DNA of 64,000 nucleotides from Pseudomonas sp. MMS21 TM103 (GCF_022132145.1 NZ_JAJISP010000001.1:1178001-1242000); one strand, 5' to 3'. Positions 53,938-64,000 are shown, numbered from the stretch's first letter. Notes: a model not told the origin generated them from the letters alone. Program-made: numbers and translations.

Positions 53938-55347
53938 ATGAGCCACCCCGTCGAACTGCCCGAAGTCGTCACCGCCCTGCCGGGCCCGCGTAGCCGTGAA
54001 CTGTTTGCCCGCTACACGCCGCACATGACCGGCAGCAACGCCGACCACAGCATCTATCCGCTGGTGGAAAGCAGCCGGCGCGGCGACCTGATCGTCGATG
54101 CCGACGACAACCGCTTCGCCGATCACCTCTCGGCCTGGGGTGCCTCGCCCTATGGTCCGACCCCGCCCTCGGTGCGCGAGGCCATGGCCAAGGCCTGGGA
54201 CCGCCACGGCATGCAGATCAGCGGCTGGCTGAACAATGACGCCGCCCTGCCGCTGGTGGAGAAGCTGGCGCAGATCGCCCCCGGGCGGATCAACCGGGTC
54301 GAGTACTCGGTGTCCGGCACCCTGGCCGTGGAAGGCGCGGTGAAGTTCATGCGCGAGGCCAGCCGCCGCCCGCTGATCATCACCTTCGGCGGCCAGTACC
54401 ACGGCGAGTCCACCTACATGACCGCCGGCGCCTCCAGCGACCTGTCCAACGTTTCCTCGGGGCGCAGCCAGTTCGTCTCCGGGGTGGTCATGGTGCCCTA
54501 CCCCAACCGCTTCCGTTCGGCCTTCCGCAAGGGCCCCGGCCCCTTCGACGACTGCGAGGTGCTCGACTACCTGGAGTACCTGCTGGTGCAACAGGTCCAC
54601 CCCGGCCAGATCGCCGGCGTGCTGATCGAGCCGGTGCTCGGCGAAGGCGGCATCCATGCCCCGTCGCAGGCGTTCTGGGACCGGCTGGGCGCGCTGTGCA
54701 AGCGCTGGGGCTGGCTGCTGTGCCTGGACGAGGTGCAGACCTGTATGGGCCGCTGCGGCGAAATGTTCGCCATGCAGCGCTGGCAGAACATCGACCCCGA
54801 CCTGATCCTGCTCGGCAAGGCCTTTGCCGCCGGCGGCCAGCCGATCGCGGCGATCCTCGGCACCGACGAGGTGATGGCCCATACCGACCTGCACCTGGGC
54901 AGCACCTACGGCTTTGCCCCCGCCGCCTGCGCCGGCGCCCTGGCCGGCATCGAGCTGATCGAGGCTGGCGGTGTGCTGGAAAATGCCCGCCTGCTGGAGC
55001 ACCTGTTCTACGAGCACATGCGCCCGCTCAAGCAGGAGATCGAGCAGATCGGCGATGTCCGTGCGGTGGGCGCCATGGCGGCCATCGAGTTCGTCCAGAG
55101 CAAGGCCAGCCACGCACCGGCCCCAGCCTTCCAGTACGCAGTGCACCATGCCGCACTGCGCCGCGGGGTACTCGGCATCAGCCAGCGCGGCAAGTGGCAC
55201 TACCGCCTGCAGCCGGCGTTGGCCATGTCAGCCGAGGTGTTCGAATTCAGCTGCCGGGCGATTGCCGACGCGATTCGTGAAGTGGCGGCGAACCCGCCGC
55301 AGGAGGCGGGCAGCATTCAGGAGGCGGCCGCTAGCGCCCTGCGCTGA
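53938..55347 (+). CDS. Class III PLP-dependent aminotransferase
   Basis: A 469-residue enzyme of the aspartate aminotransferase superfamily, class III (omega-amine type). The PLP lysine is K294 in LLGKAFAAGGQP; LLCLDEVQTCMGR holds the Asp that binds the pyridine nitrogen, and GGQYHGES the aromatic and His residues at the cofactor. Similar enzymes transaminate diamines, omega-amino acids or related amines, which would fit polyamine breakdown, but the substrate cannot be read from sequence. GGAG lies just before the ATG. Confidence 0.9.
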   Translation: MSHPVELPEVVTALPGPRSRELFARYTPHMTGSNADHSIYPLVESSRRGDLIVDADDNRFADHLSAWGASPYGPTPPSVREAMAKAWDRHGMQISGWLNNDAALPLVEKLAQIAPGRINRVEYSVSGTLAVEGAVKFMREASRRPLIITFGGQYHGESTYMTAGASSDLSNVSSGRSQFVSGVVMVPYPNRFRSAFRKGPGPFDDCEVLDYLEYLLVQQVHPGQIAGVLIEPVLGEGGIHAPSQAFWDRLGALCKRWGWLLCLDEVQTCMGRCGEMFAMQRWQNIDPDLILLGKAFAAGGQPIAAILGTDEVMAHTDLHLGSTYGFAPAACAGALAGIELIEAGGVLENARLLEHLFYEHMRPLKQEIEQIGDVRAVGAMAAIEFVQSKASHAPAPAFQYAVHHAALRRGVLGISQRGKWHYRLQPALAMSAEVFEFSCRAIADAIREVAANPPQEAGSIQEAAASALR

Positions 55348-55397
55348 GGCCAACGACTGGGCTAGTATGCGCGACACGTTTCCACCTCGGAGTGAGC

Positions 55398-56144
55398 ATG
55401 CCGCCTGACGCCCTGAGCACCGCCACCCTGCGCATCGTCGACCAGCACAACGCCTGTTGGGGACGCGGCGATGTCGCCGGGGTCGAGGCGCTGTACCACC
55501 CGCAGATGCAGTTCATCGAGCACTTCAGCGGTCGCTGCTATGAGGGCGAGGCCCTGCGCCGGCACGTGCGCGCGATCATCGCGCGCAGCGCGCTGGACAC
55601 CCTCGAATACCTCGACCGACCACGGGTGGATGGCGATACCGCCTTCCTCCGTTACCGCGAGGTGATCCGCTCGGCCGATGGCAGCGCCCTGCTCAGTTTC
55701 TCCGCCTGCGATGCGGTGCGGGTGGCGGACGGGCTGATCGTCGAGATCAACGAATATGCCCTGGTGCAGCAACCGGCCGGCGCCTCGAAACCGCAGAACG
55801 CCGCGCGCAAGATCGCCCTGGGACCCCGCGCCCTGGGCTACCTGCTGAATGACCTGGCGCTGTATTTTGAACGGCAGCAGCCCTACCTCGACCCGGGGCT
55901 GTCACTGCCAGCGGTGGCCGAGGCCTGCGGCTATACCCGCAACCAGATTTCCTATGCCCTGAACCAGGGGCTGGGTCTGACCTTCTACCAGTACGTCAAC
56001 CGCGCGCGGATTGCCCATGTGCTGGCCAGCGATCCGGCCGTGGGTATTCTCGAGCGCGCCCGCGCCGCCGGCTTTCGCTCCACCAGTACCTTCTATGCCG
56101 CCTATCGTGCCGTTACCGGCCAGGCGCCTGGCCAGCGCAACTAG
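55398..56144 (+). CDS. NTF2-like domain fused to an AraC-type HTH
   Basis: A 248-residue protein. Residues 1-125 form an NTF2/SnoaL-like ligand-binding fold (LRIVDQHNACWGRGDVAGVE, YEGEALRRHVRAII). Residues 145-245 form an AraC-type DNA-binding region (LPAVAEACGYTRNQISYALN, ILERARAAGFRSTSTFYAAY). This is an unusual sensor-effector pairing. It lies 50 bp after the aminotransferase and may control it. ATG 55398 with GGAG six to seven bases before it is chosen over GTG 55392. Confidence 0.85.
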   Translation: MPPDALSTATLRIVDQHNACWGRGDVAGVEALYHPQMQFIEHFSGRCYEGEALRRHVRAIIARSALDTLEYLDRPRVDGDTAFLRYREVIRSADGSALLSFSACDAVRVADGLIVEINEYALVQQPAGASKPQNAARKIALGPRALGYLLNDLALYFERQQPYLDPGLSLPAVAEACGYTRNQISYALNQGLGLTFYQYVNRARIAHVLASDPAVGILERARAAGFRSTSTFYAAYRAVTGQAPGQRN

Positions 56145-57049
56145 CTTCCCCCGAGCTCGCCACTCTCCAGCTTGCGCCACAACAGCCTGACCGCTGCCTT
56201 GCGCACCAGGGCGCAGCGGTACAGGCGGATTTCCAGCGGCACCCGCCATTGCTCGTTGCCGCACACCGCCAGCTCGCCGCGGGCCAGCTCGGCGGTGACC
56301 GACAGGCGCGGCACCCAGGCCACCCCCATGCCCTGCAGGGCCATGCTCTTGAGGCTGTCGGCCATCGCGGTCTCGTACACCGTGGTCGAGCGCAATATGC
56401 GCTGGCGCAGCAGCAGGTTGACCGAACGACCGAGGAAGGCGCCGGCACTGTAGGCCAGCAGCGGCACGCTCTGGCCGCTGTCGAGATCGAACAAGGGGCG
56501 ACCTTCGCCATCCACCGCACACACCGGCAGCATCTCGGTGTGCCCCAGGTGCAGCGAGGGAAAGATTTCCGGGTCCATCTGCAACGAGGCGTCCGGGTCG
56601 TAGTAGGCGAGGATCAGGTCGCAGCTGCCTTCACGCAGCGAGTGCACCGCCTCGCCGACGTTGGTCGCCACCAGCCGCGTCTGCAGGGGCAGGCCTTCGC
56701 GGCGCAAGCGGGCGATCCACGCGGGAAAGAAACCCAGGGTCAGCGAATGCGCGGCGACTATCTGCAGCACCTCGCCCTGCTTGCCTTCGAGGTTATGCAG
56801 GTGACGCACCACCTCGCCGAGCTGCTCGACCAGGCTGCGCGCGGTGACCAGGAACAACTGGCCGGCCTCGGTCAGCTCGACCGGGGTGCAGGCGCGGTTG
56901 ACCAGGGTCAGGCCGAGCATGTTCTCCAGGCTGCGGATGCGCCGGCTGAAGGCCGGCTGGGTGACGAAGCGCTTTTGCGCCGCCTGGGAAAAACTGCGGG
57001 TGGCGGCCAGGGCGACGAAGTCTTCCAGCCATTTGGTTTCCAGGTTCAT
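56141..57049 (-). CDS. LysR-family transcriptional regulator
   Basis: A 302-residue LTTR. The winged HTH (FVALAATRSFSQAAQKRFVTQPAFSRRIRSLE) is at the N-terminus and the periplasmic-binding-like effector domain occupies about 90-300. It is divergent from aspA, separated by 314 bp that hold a LysR-type dyad (57251-57267), so it is the probable regulator of aspA and the symporter. It overlaps the stop of the preceding convergent gene by 4 bases. Confidence 0.93.
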   Translation of the reverse strand: MNLETKWLEDFVALAATRSFSQAAQKRFVTQPAFSRRIRSLENMLGLTLVNRACTPVELTEAGQLFLVTARSLVEQLGEVVRHLHNLEGKQGEVLQIVAAHSLTLGFFPAWIARLRREGLPLQTRLVATNVGEAVHSLREGSCDLILAYYDPDASLQMDPEIFPSLHLGHTEMLPVCAVDGEGRPLFDLDSGQSVPLLAYSAGAFLGRSVNLLLRQRILRSTTVYETAMADSLKSMALQGMGVAWVPRLSVTAELARGELAVCGNEQWRVPLEIRLYRCALVRKAAVRLLWRKLESGELGGS

Positions 57050-57250
57050 GGATCGTTTCCGTAGATACTCCGTTGAACGTCAAGCCCCAGCCCGTCCCGC
57101 GTAGGGTGGGTCGGGCCGCGCAGGTTGGCCGCCTGCCGCCATTGCCAAACATCAGGCCGCGTCACAAGCGCATGCGGGATACGGTCCGCTGTACGGCGCC
57201 GCTAATTCACCCCTACTACGCTCGCCGGCAATTCGGCGTCACGCCGACAT

Positions 57251-57267
57251 TATGCCGATTATGCATA
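57251..57267. promoter_or_regulatory. LysR-type operator candidate upstream of aspA
   Basis: TATGC-CGATTAT-GCATA is a dyad that contains the T-N11-A core of LysR boxes. It lies 97 bp upstream of the aspA ATG and 202 bp upstream of lysR. The rest of the 57050-57363 spacer holds no gene. Confidence 0.5.
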
Positions 57268-57363
57268 CCCTAGCGCTTAACAGCATTAGCCAGCTTCTGG
57301 CCACAGCCCTTAATCTACGGGGCATCGCGGCGACAGCCGTATTCTTCAGAGACCTCCCCCATC

Positions 57364-58788
<1,425 letters not shown>

Positions 58789-58815
58789 ACCCGGCGCGAC
58801 CCCGCGCCTGAAACG

Positions 58816-58835
58816 GCGCTCGGTTCGCCGAGCGC
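58816..58835 (+). other. UUCG-capped hairpin between aspA and the symporter gene
   Basis: GCGCTCGG-TTCG-CCGAGCGC forms a perfect 8-bp stem with the very stable UUCG loop, 27 bases after the aspA stop. No T-run follows. It may set the relative mRNA levels of the two genes. Confidence 0.5.
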
Positions 58836-58891
58836 TACCGCGCCAGACCGCGCAGACGGTCAGCCTAATAACAACAACAGACGGTACACGC

Positions 58892-60151
58892 ATGAACCAG
58901 AGCACGACCCTCACCTCCCCCTGGCGCCTCTGGGGGCGCCTACCCCTGTGGCAACAAATCCTCATCGGCCTCACCCTCGGCGTCGCCACCGGCATCGCGT
59001 TCAAGCAAGACGCCCTGATCCTGGCGCCGCTCGGCGCACTGTTCCTCAATGCGATCAAGATGCTCATCGTGCCGCTGGTGTTCGTCTCCCTGGTGGCCGG
59101 CATCACCTCCATGCAGGACAGCGCCAAGCTTGGCCGGATCAGCGTCAAGACCATCGCCATCTACCTGGTCACCACCGCCTTCGCGGTAAGCATCGGCCTG
59201 CTGTTCGGCGCCCTGTTCGCACCGGGCGAAGGCATGAACATGGTCGCCAGCGCCGGTAGCGAGGCCAAGCAGGCGCCTACGCTGATCAGCATTCTGGTCG
59301 GCCTGGTGCCGAGCAACCCAGTCAGTGCGTTTGCCGAAGGCAACATCCTGCAGATCATCGTGTTCGCCATCGCCCTGGGCGTGAGCATGAACCTGATCGG
59401 CGACAAGGCCGCACCGGCGATCAGGCTGTTCGACAGCCTGGCCGAGACCCTCTACAAGCTCACCGACCTGATCATGCGCCTGGCCCCCTATGGCGTGTTC
59501 GCCCTGATCGCCGGGGTGGTCGGCAGCCACGGCGCCGAGGTGCTGCTGCCGCTGGCCGGAGTGATCGGGGTGATCTACCTGGCCAGCCTGGCCCATGTGC
59601 TGCTGGTCTACGGTGGCCTGCTCGGACTGCTCGCCCGGCTCAGCCCGCTGCGCTTCTTCCAGGGCATCGCCCCGGCACTGGCGGTGGCCTTCAGCACCTC
59701 AAGCAGCGCCGGCACCCTGCCGGTGTCGATCGAATGTGCGCGCAATAACCTCGGCGTGTCCGAGGGCGTGGCCGGCTTCGTGCTGCCGGTCGGCGCGACC
59801 ATCAACATGGACGGCACCGCCATCTACCAGGGCGTGCTGGCGCTGTTCATCGCCCAGGCCTTCGGCGTCGACCTGACTGCCGGCCAGTACCTGATGATCA
59901 TCCTCACCGCCACCCTGGCCTCGATCGGCACCGCCGGCATACCGGGTGCCGGCCTGATCATGCTCGGCCTGGTGCTCAGTTCAGTCGGTCTGCCGCTGGA
60001 AGGCGTGGCCCTGATTGCCGGCATCGACCGCATCCTCGACATGGCACGCACCACGGTCAACGTCGCCGGTGACCTGATGACCACCACCCTGGTGGGGCGC
60101 AGCGAGAACGAACTGGACCAAACCATCTATAACAGCGACAACCCGCAGTAA
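58892..60151 (+). CDS. Dicarboxylate/amino acid:cation symporter (DAACS/GltP family)
   Basis: A 419-residue transporter with eight helices and two hairpins. The HP1 serine-rich tip AFSTSSSAGTLP (about 266-277), the TM7 NMDGTA motif (about 305) and the TM8 region DRILDMARTTVNVAGD (Asp/Arg for carboxylate binding, N for cation) are intact. It probably imports aspartate, glutamate or C4-dicarboxylates for the aspA-encoded lyase. Confidence 0.95.
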   Translation: MNQSTTLTSPWRLWGRLPLWQQILIGLTLGVATGIAFKQDALILAPLGALFLNAIKMLIVPLVFVSLVAGITSMQDSAKLGRISVKTIAIYLVTTAFAVSIGLLFGALFAPGEGMNMVASAGSEAKQAPTLISILVGLVPSNPVSAFAEGNILQIIVFAIALGVSMNLIGDKAAPAIRLFDSLAETLYKLTDLIMRLAPYGVFALIAGVVGSHGAEVLLPLAGVIGVIYLASLAHVLLVYGGLLGLLARLSPLRFFQGIAPALAVAFSTSSSAGTLPVSIECARNNLGVSEGVAGFVLPVGATINMDGTAIYQGVLALFIAQAFGVDLTAGQYLMIILTATLASIGTAGIPGAGLIMLGLVLSSVGLPLEGVALIAGIDRILDMARTTVNVAGDLMTTTLVGRSENELDQTIYNSDNPQ

Positions 60152-60171
60152 AGCGGCCAACGCTGCCCTCC

Positions 60172-60208
60172 ACAACGCCCCGTGAACCTCGTGTTCACGG
60201 GGCGTTGT
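60172..60208 (+). terminator. Strong hairpin after the symporter gene
   Basis: ACAACGCCCCGTGAAC pairs perfectly with GTTCACGGGGCGTTGT (16 bp, 5-base loop), 20 bases past the stop. It has only a weak T-tract; it probably ends or protects the aspA-symporter transcript. Confidence 0.75.
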
Positions 60209-60333
60209 GCTATTGGCTTGCGGCCGCACTAGCCGCCGCCCCATCGACCCGCTGTGCACTGGGTCAGTCAGCGTTTTGCGCATCCGTGTAGGCTAGTGTT
60301 TTTTACTGTCGCCTTATTTCGGAGCCGCCTGCG

Positions 60334-61743
60334 ATGACGTTCTCAATCAAGCCCTCGCGCAATAGGCTGCTGGCATTAGCGCTGCTGCTTATTTTATTGC
60401 CGGGCCACGTTGCCTTGGCGCAAAGCGAAGACGCGAGCCTTTCTGAGCCGGTCGCCGCGGCGGCTATCGAAGCAGAGGCGACGCAGAGCGATGAGACGAT
60501 TCAGGCGCGCATCGAGAATATTTTTGCCGAACTGGAGCCGCTGCGCGGCGTCACGGTGTATGTCGGTGGCGGCGTGGTCATTCTGCGTGGCGAGGTAGCC
60601 AATGAAATGGCGGCGCAGCAAGCCCAGCGCTTGGCAGGCCGGCTCGCCGGGGTGGTCACGGTAACCGACGAAATGAACAGAACCCTGGCCGTGGCCGACA
60701 ACGTGCGGCCGGTGATTGAGCGCCTGCGCACGCAAAGCATGAGTTTTATAAAAGCACTGCCTTTGATTGGCCTGGCGCTGCTGGTTTTAACCGCCTTTGT
60801 TCTGCTGGGCAATTTCATCGCCGGCCGGCAGTTTTTATGGCGGAAAATAGCGCCCAATCCCTTCCTCGCCGACCTTATGGCCCAGGCCACGCGCGTGGTC
60901 ATCCTGTTGCTGGGGATTATCCTGGCGCTGAATTTATTGGGCGCTGCATCGGTTATCACCGCCATACTCGGTGGCGCCGGGGTCATTGGCCTGGCCATCG
61001 GTTTTGCCGTGCGCGATACGGTGGAGAATTACATCTCCAGCGTGATGCTCAGCCTGCGCCAGCCGTTCCGCGCCAAGGATCACGTGATCATCAATGACAT
61101 CGAGGGCATCGTCGTGCGCCTGACCTCGCGCGCCACGATTTTAATGACCCTCGACGGCAACCATATGCGCATCCCCAATGCGGCGGTGTTCAAGGGCATC
61201 ATCCTCAATTACTCGACCAACCCGGAACGGCGCTTTGAGTTCGAACTCGGCGTGGATGCCGACGATGACCCGGTGGCCGCGATGCAGGCGGGCCTGGACG
61301 CCATCAGCAGCCTCGACTTTATCCTGCAAGAGCCCGAGCCCGACGCGCTGATCAACACGGTGGGCGACTCCAACATCGTGCTGACCTTCTACGCCTGGAT
61401 CGATCAGCACCAAACCAATTTTGCCAAAGCCCGCAGCCTGGCTATTCGCGCCGCCATGCGTGCGCTGCAAGCACAGGGCTTCACCTTGCCGGAGCCGATT
61501 TATCGGTTGCGCTTCGATCCCGAGGTCAACACCGCGCTGTTTAGCGCGCTGGATAGCAAGAGCACTGGCGCCACCCCACTCACTAGCCACGCGAACAAGA
61601 ATGAGCCTCCTGCAACCCGAGTGGAGCGTGGCGATGCGGTGCTCGATGTCACCCCGGACAAACACCTGGAGCAGAAAGTGGACGCGGAAATCCAATCTGA
61701 CCCAGGCAATGACCTGCTCGACAAGGACGTGCCGCATGAATAA
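60334..61743 (+). CDS. Mechanosensitive channel (MscS family) with periplasmic BON domain
   Basis: A 469-residue protein. A signal peptide (cleavage near VALAQ-SED) is followed by a BON domain (about 50-120, GVTVYVGGGVVILRGEVANE). Two or three membrane helices (about 140-230) end in the MscS pore helix GGAGVIGLAIGFAVRDTVENY, then the beta domain (IEGIVVRLTSRATILMTLDG) and a C-terminal alpha/beta portion. The last 60 residues are a charged, poorly structured tail. BON domains bind membranes or link to the envelope, so the channel may be tethered in the periplasm. It probably acts in osmotic-shock release. Confidence 0.92.
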   Translation: MTFSIKPSRNRLLALALLLILLPGHVALAQSEDASLSEPVAAAAIEAEATQSDETIQARIENIFAELEPLRGVTVYVGGGVVILRGEVANEMAAQQAQRLAGRLAGVVTVTDEMNRTLAVADNVRPVIERLRTQSMSFIKALPLIGLALLVLTAFVLLGNFIAGRQFLWRKIAPNPFLADLMAQATRVVILLLGIILALNLLGAASVITAILGGAGVIGLAIGFAVRDTVENYISSVMLSLRQPFRAKDHVIINDIEGIVVRLTSRATILMTLDGNHMRIPNAAVFKGIILNYSTNPERRFEFELGVDADDDPVAAMQAGLDAISSLDFILQEPEPDALINTVGDSNIVLTFYAWIDQHQTNFAKARSLAIRAAMRALQAQGFTLPEPIYRLRFDPEVNTALFSALDSKSTGATPLTSHANKNEPPATRVERGDAVLDVTPDKHLEQKVDAEIQSDPGNDLLDKDVPHE

Positions 61744-61891
61744 AACCGCCCTTGGCTAGAGACCTGCTTCAGAGCCGCCGGCGGCCAAGCCAAGGCGCGA
61801 TGTCGACTGTGCCGGTAAAAGTCGCCGCAATTGCCGCTTATCCGGCCCGGCACCGCGCGCTAGGATGGGGCCTCGCCGCCGGAGTCCCGTC

Positions 61892-62512
61892 ATGTACACG
61901 CCACCCGCGTTCCGTCAAAACGACCTCGCCCTGCTGCATCAGCAGATCAACGCCTGCCCACTGGCAACGCTGGTAAACCAGGGCGCAAACGGCCTACAGG
62001 CCAGCCACCTGCCGCTCCTGCTGGCCACCGACGAGGGCGAATTCGGCACCCTCTACGGCCACTTTGCCCGGGCCAACCCACACTGGCGTGAGCTGCTGCA
62101 GGGCGAAACCCTGGCCATCTTCCAGGGGCCACAGGCCTACATCAGCCCCGCGTGGTATCCGAGCAAGGCCGAACACGGCAAAGCCGTGCCCACCTGGAAC
62201 TACATTGCCGTGCACGCACGCGGTCAGGCGCAGCTGATTGAAGACAGCGAGGGGTTGCTGCAGTTGGTCAGCCGTCTCAGTGCCCAGCATGAGGCCGGAC
62301 GCGAGCGGCCTTGGGCGGTCAGTGATGCACCCACGGACTATATCGACACGATGCTGCGCGCCATTGTCGGCTTCGCCCTGCCGATCCAGCGCCTTGAGGG
62401 CCAATGGAAACTTAGCCAGAACCGCACGGACGCTGATCGCGACGGCGTGCATAAAGGCCTCAGTGCCAGCCCTGTCGCCGCAGACCAGGCACTCGCGACA
62501 CGCTTGAGCTGA
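61892..62512 (+). CDS. PaiB-like FMN-binding protein
   Basis: A 206-residue protein of the FMN-binding split-barrel/PaiB family. It starts MYTPPAFRQNDLALLHQ and carries GTLYGHFARANPHWREL, FQGPQAYISPAWYP and VPTWNYIAVHARG, all family landmarks. PaiB acts with an acetyltransferase on polyamine-related regulation in Bacillus; here the acetyltransferase partner is not adjacent. The start is set by the family N-terminus; the frame is open 27 bases further up. Confidence 0.9.
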   Translation: MYTPPAFRQNDLALLHQQINACPLATLVNQGANGLQASHLPLLLATDEGEFGTLYGHFARANPHWRELLQGETLAIFQGPQAYISPAWYPSKAEHGKAVPTWNYIAVHARGQAQLIEDSEGLLQLVSRLSAQHEAGRERPWAVSDAPTDYIDTMLRAIVGFALPIQRLEGQWKLSQNRTDADRDGVHKGLSASPVAADQALATRLS

Positions 62513-62523
62513 ACGGCTGCGCC

Positions 62524-63342
62524 TTACTCAATCTCGAAAAGACCATTGCGGATCTGCGCACCAGCCAAGCGCTGCCGGATATCAGCGTCGATGCGCGGAT
62601 CATCCGGGCTGTAGAGCATCACCTGGCGGTAGGCGTTGACCCGGTTGATCTCGCTGCCGAGAAACTCCCAGACCACCCGGGTGCAGGCCGGGGTGCGCAG
62701 GTCGCCGCTGGAGACCCCGGTCTTCAGGCCGTTGAGGCGGGTGATGCGGCTCTTGAAGCTGGGGATCAGGATGGTCTGGCTCATCTCGTTGCCGGTCAGC
62801 GATTCGTAGTCGATCAGGAACAGCCGGTCCTGCAGGTAGAAGGCCGCGCCCAGGTAGCGACAGCGCACCCAGTCCTCGGCCTTGCCGCTGTCGGCGCGTG
62901 ACGGCTCCTGGCGCTCCTGGCGCTCGAACAGGAAGCTGCCGCGCTCCTCGCGCAGCTGTACCAGCGACAGCAGGATCTGCCCGGGCACCGACATGCAGTT
63001 GGCGTACTCGAAGTAGTAGCCGCAATAACGCGACAGGCTGCTGGCGTGCTCACGCAGCGGCTGGAAGAAGTCCAGCAACGGGTCGCCAGCCAGCCGCGGG
63101 GCCTGACCGGCGCTACGCGCGCCGACCAGGTCGGCGAACTGTTCGCCCGGCAGGCTCAGCTCGTAGGCCTCGACGCCGAAGAAATCGCAGATGCGCTTGA
63201 GGTTGTAGGCAGTCGGCCGACTCTGCCCGCTGAGGTACTTGTTGAACTGGGCCCGGTTGATCGCCAGCTTGCGACACACCTCGGCGATCGAGCGGTAGTG
63301 GCTGCACAGCAGCTTGAGGTTGTCCCCCAGATAATCCGACAT
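62524..63342 (-). CDS. XRE-type helix-turn-helix regulator
   Basis: A 272-residue protein with an N-terminal HTH (SIAEVCRKLAINRAQFNKYL, GQSRPTAYNLKRICDFFGV) and a C-terminal domain of about 190 residues with no clear relation to a named ligand-binding family. It is divergent from the amino-acid symporter gene (151-bp gap) and so may regulate it. AAGAGGAAC precedes the ATG. Confidence 0.85.
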   Translation of the reverse strand: MSDYLGDNLKLLCSHYRSIAEVCRKLAINRAQFNKYLSGQSRPTAYNLKRICDFFGVEAYELSLPGEQFADLVGARSAGQAPRLAGDPLLDFFQPLREHASSLSRYCGYYFEYANCMSVPGQILLSLVQLREERGSFLFERQERQEPSRADSGKAEDWVRCRYLGAAFYLQDRLFLIDYESLTGNEMSQTILIPSFKSRITRLNGLKTGVSSGDLRTPACTRVVWEFLGSEINRVNAYRQVMLYSPDDPRIDADIRQRLAGAQIRNGLFEIE

Positions 63343-63493
63343 GCTGCTGTTCCTCTTGGCGCGAGCGACGCGATTGTAGCATCAACTCGCATCAGATCGC
63401 CGCCACCCGCGAAATTGCATGGCAGGCCGCTGTGCTCAACCATTCGTCCCTAGCATTTTTTCCTCACAGAACAACAAGAGAGACTCTCCCGCC

Positions 63494-64000
63494 ATGCTCG
63501 ATATTCTCAACGACCTGATCTGGAGCAAGCTGCTGATCGTCATGCTGATCGGCCTTGGTCTGTACTTCACCGTGGCCTCGCGCTTCGTCCAGTTCCGCTA
63601 CTTCGGCAGCATGTTCCGCATCTTCAGCGAGGCCTTCAAGCACCAGCCCGGTCAGCTCAGCTCGTTCCAGGCCCTGATGCTCAGCGTCGCTGGCCGCGTT
63701 GGCGCCGGCAACATCGCCGGGGTTTCCGTGGCGATCATGCTCGGTGGCCCGGGCGCGATCTTCTGGATGTGGATGGTCGCCTTGGTCGGCATGGCCACCA
63801 GCTACTTCGAATGCTCCCTGGCCCAGCTGTACAAGCGCCGCGAGCCCGACGGCAGCTACCGTGGCGGCCCGGCCTTCTACATCGAGCACGGCCTCGGCCA
63901 GCGCTGGCTGGGCATCGTCGTCTCCCTGCTGCTGCTGGTGACCTTCGGCTTCGGCTTCAACGCCGTGCAGTCCTACACCGTGGCCAGCTCGCTGCACGAC
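63494..64000 (+). CDS. Sodium:alanine/glycine symporter (AgcS family), 3' end beyond the window
   Basis: The first 169 residues are present. MLDILNDLIWSKLLIVMLIG opens the first helix; FQALMLSVAGRVGAGNIAGVSVAIMLGGPGA contains the conserved GxGNIAGV substrate/sodium-binding loop; WMWMVALVGMATSYFECSLAQLYK is the next conserved helix. The frame runs off the window end. It probably imports alanine or glycine with sodium. Confidence 0.93.
   Translation, partial: MLDILNDLIWSKLLIVMLIGLGLYFTVASRFVQFRYFGSMFRIFSEAFKHQPGQLSSFQALMLSVAGRVGAGNIAGVSVAIMLGGPGAIFWMWMVALVGMATSYFECSLAQLYKRREPDGSYRGGPAFYIEHGLGQRWLGIVVSLLLLVTFGFGFNAVQSYTVASSLHD

Overview
The window is a high-GC gammaproteobacterial chromosome segment that reads as Pseudomonas. 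The evidence is the phoU-pstBAC-pstS order beside an orphan response regulator, PstA and PstC much longer than the E. coli proteins, the acetylpolyamine deacetylase/polyamine-binding-protein pair, and intergenic GTAGGGTG-type repeats. Naming the genus is inference; no rRNA, tRNA, CRISPR array, prophage or complete insertion sequence was seen. Most genes are housekeeping or metabolic, apart from a secretion-centred block at about 14-39 kb.

Layout: 1-9.1 kb is the phosphate region on the minus strand (a truncated DUF4124 protein, response regulator, phoU, pstB, pstA, pstC, pstS), with separate Pho boxes before pstC and pstS. 9.3-13.7 kb holds a thioesterase and a divergent TRAP transporter. 14.0-39.3 kb is a type II secretion (T2SS) district: gspB-gspA, a divergent VpsR-like sigma54 activator, a small orphan protein, a secreted M11 (gametolysin-family) metalloprotease behind a class I c-di-GMP (GEMM-I) riboswitch, two large paralogous exported DUF11-repeat proteins with long leaders, and the T2SS operon gspE-F-G-H-I-J-K-L-M-N-D, which has the Xanthomonas xps order and a lipoprotein secretin. 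39.4-43.7 kb is a MacAB-like operon (adaptor, ATPase, two permeases). 43.8-48.4 kb holds a mutarotase, an acetyltransferase, a DUF3299 protein, a GlsB/YeaQ protein, and purE-purK with an attenuator-like leader. 48.8-56.1 kb holds a GDSL esterase and a polyamine block (AraC regulator, aphA, PotF-like protein, class III aminotransferase, NTF2-AraC fusion). 56.1-60.2 kb is a LysR regulator divergent from aspA and a dicarboxylate/amino-acid symporter. 60.3-64 kb holds a BON-MscS channel, a PaiB-like protein, an HTH regulator and the start of a sodium:amino-acid symporter.

The main candidate system is the secretion district. A c-di-GMP riboswitch sits in front of a secreted metalloprotease; next to it lie two exported DUF11-repeat proteins that share a promoter-like element and a start-proximal leader hairpin; and a complete Xps-type secretion machine plus an enhancer-binding protein of the c-di-GMP-sensing VpsR class flank them. 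The layout recalls protease/surface-protein switches controlled by c-di-GMP in other bacteria. The functional link is inference from gene order and sequence elements.
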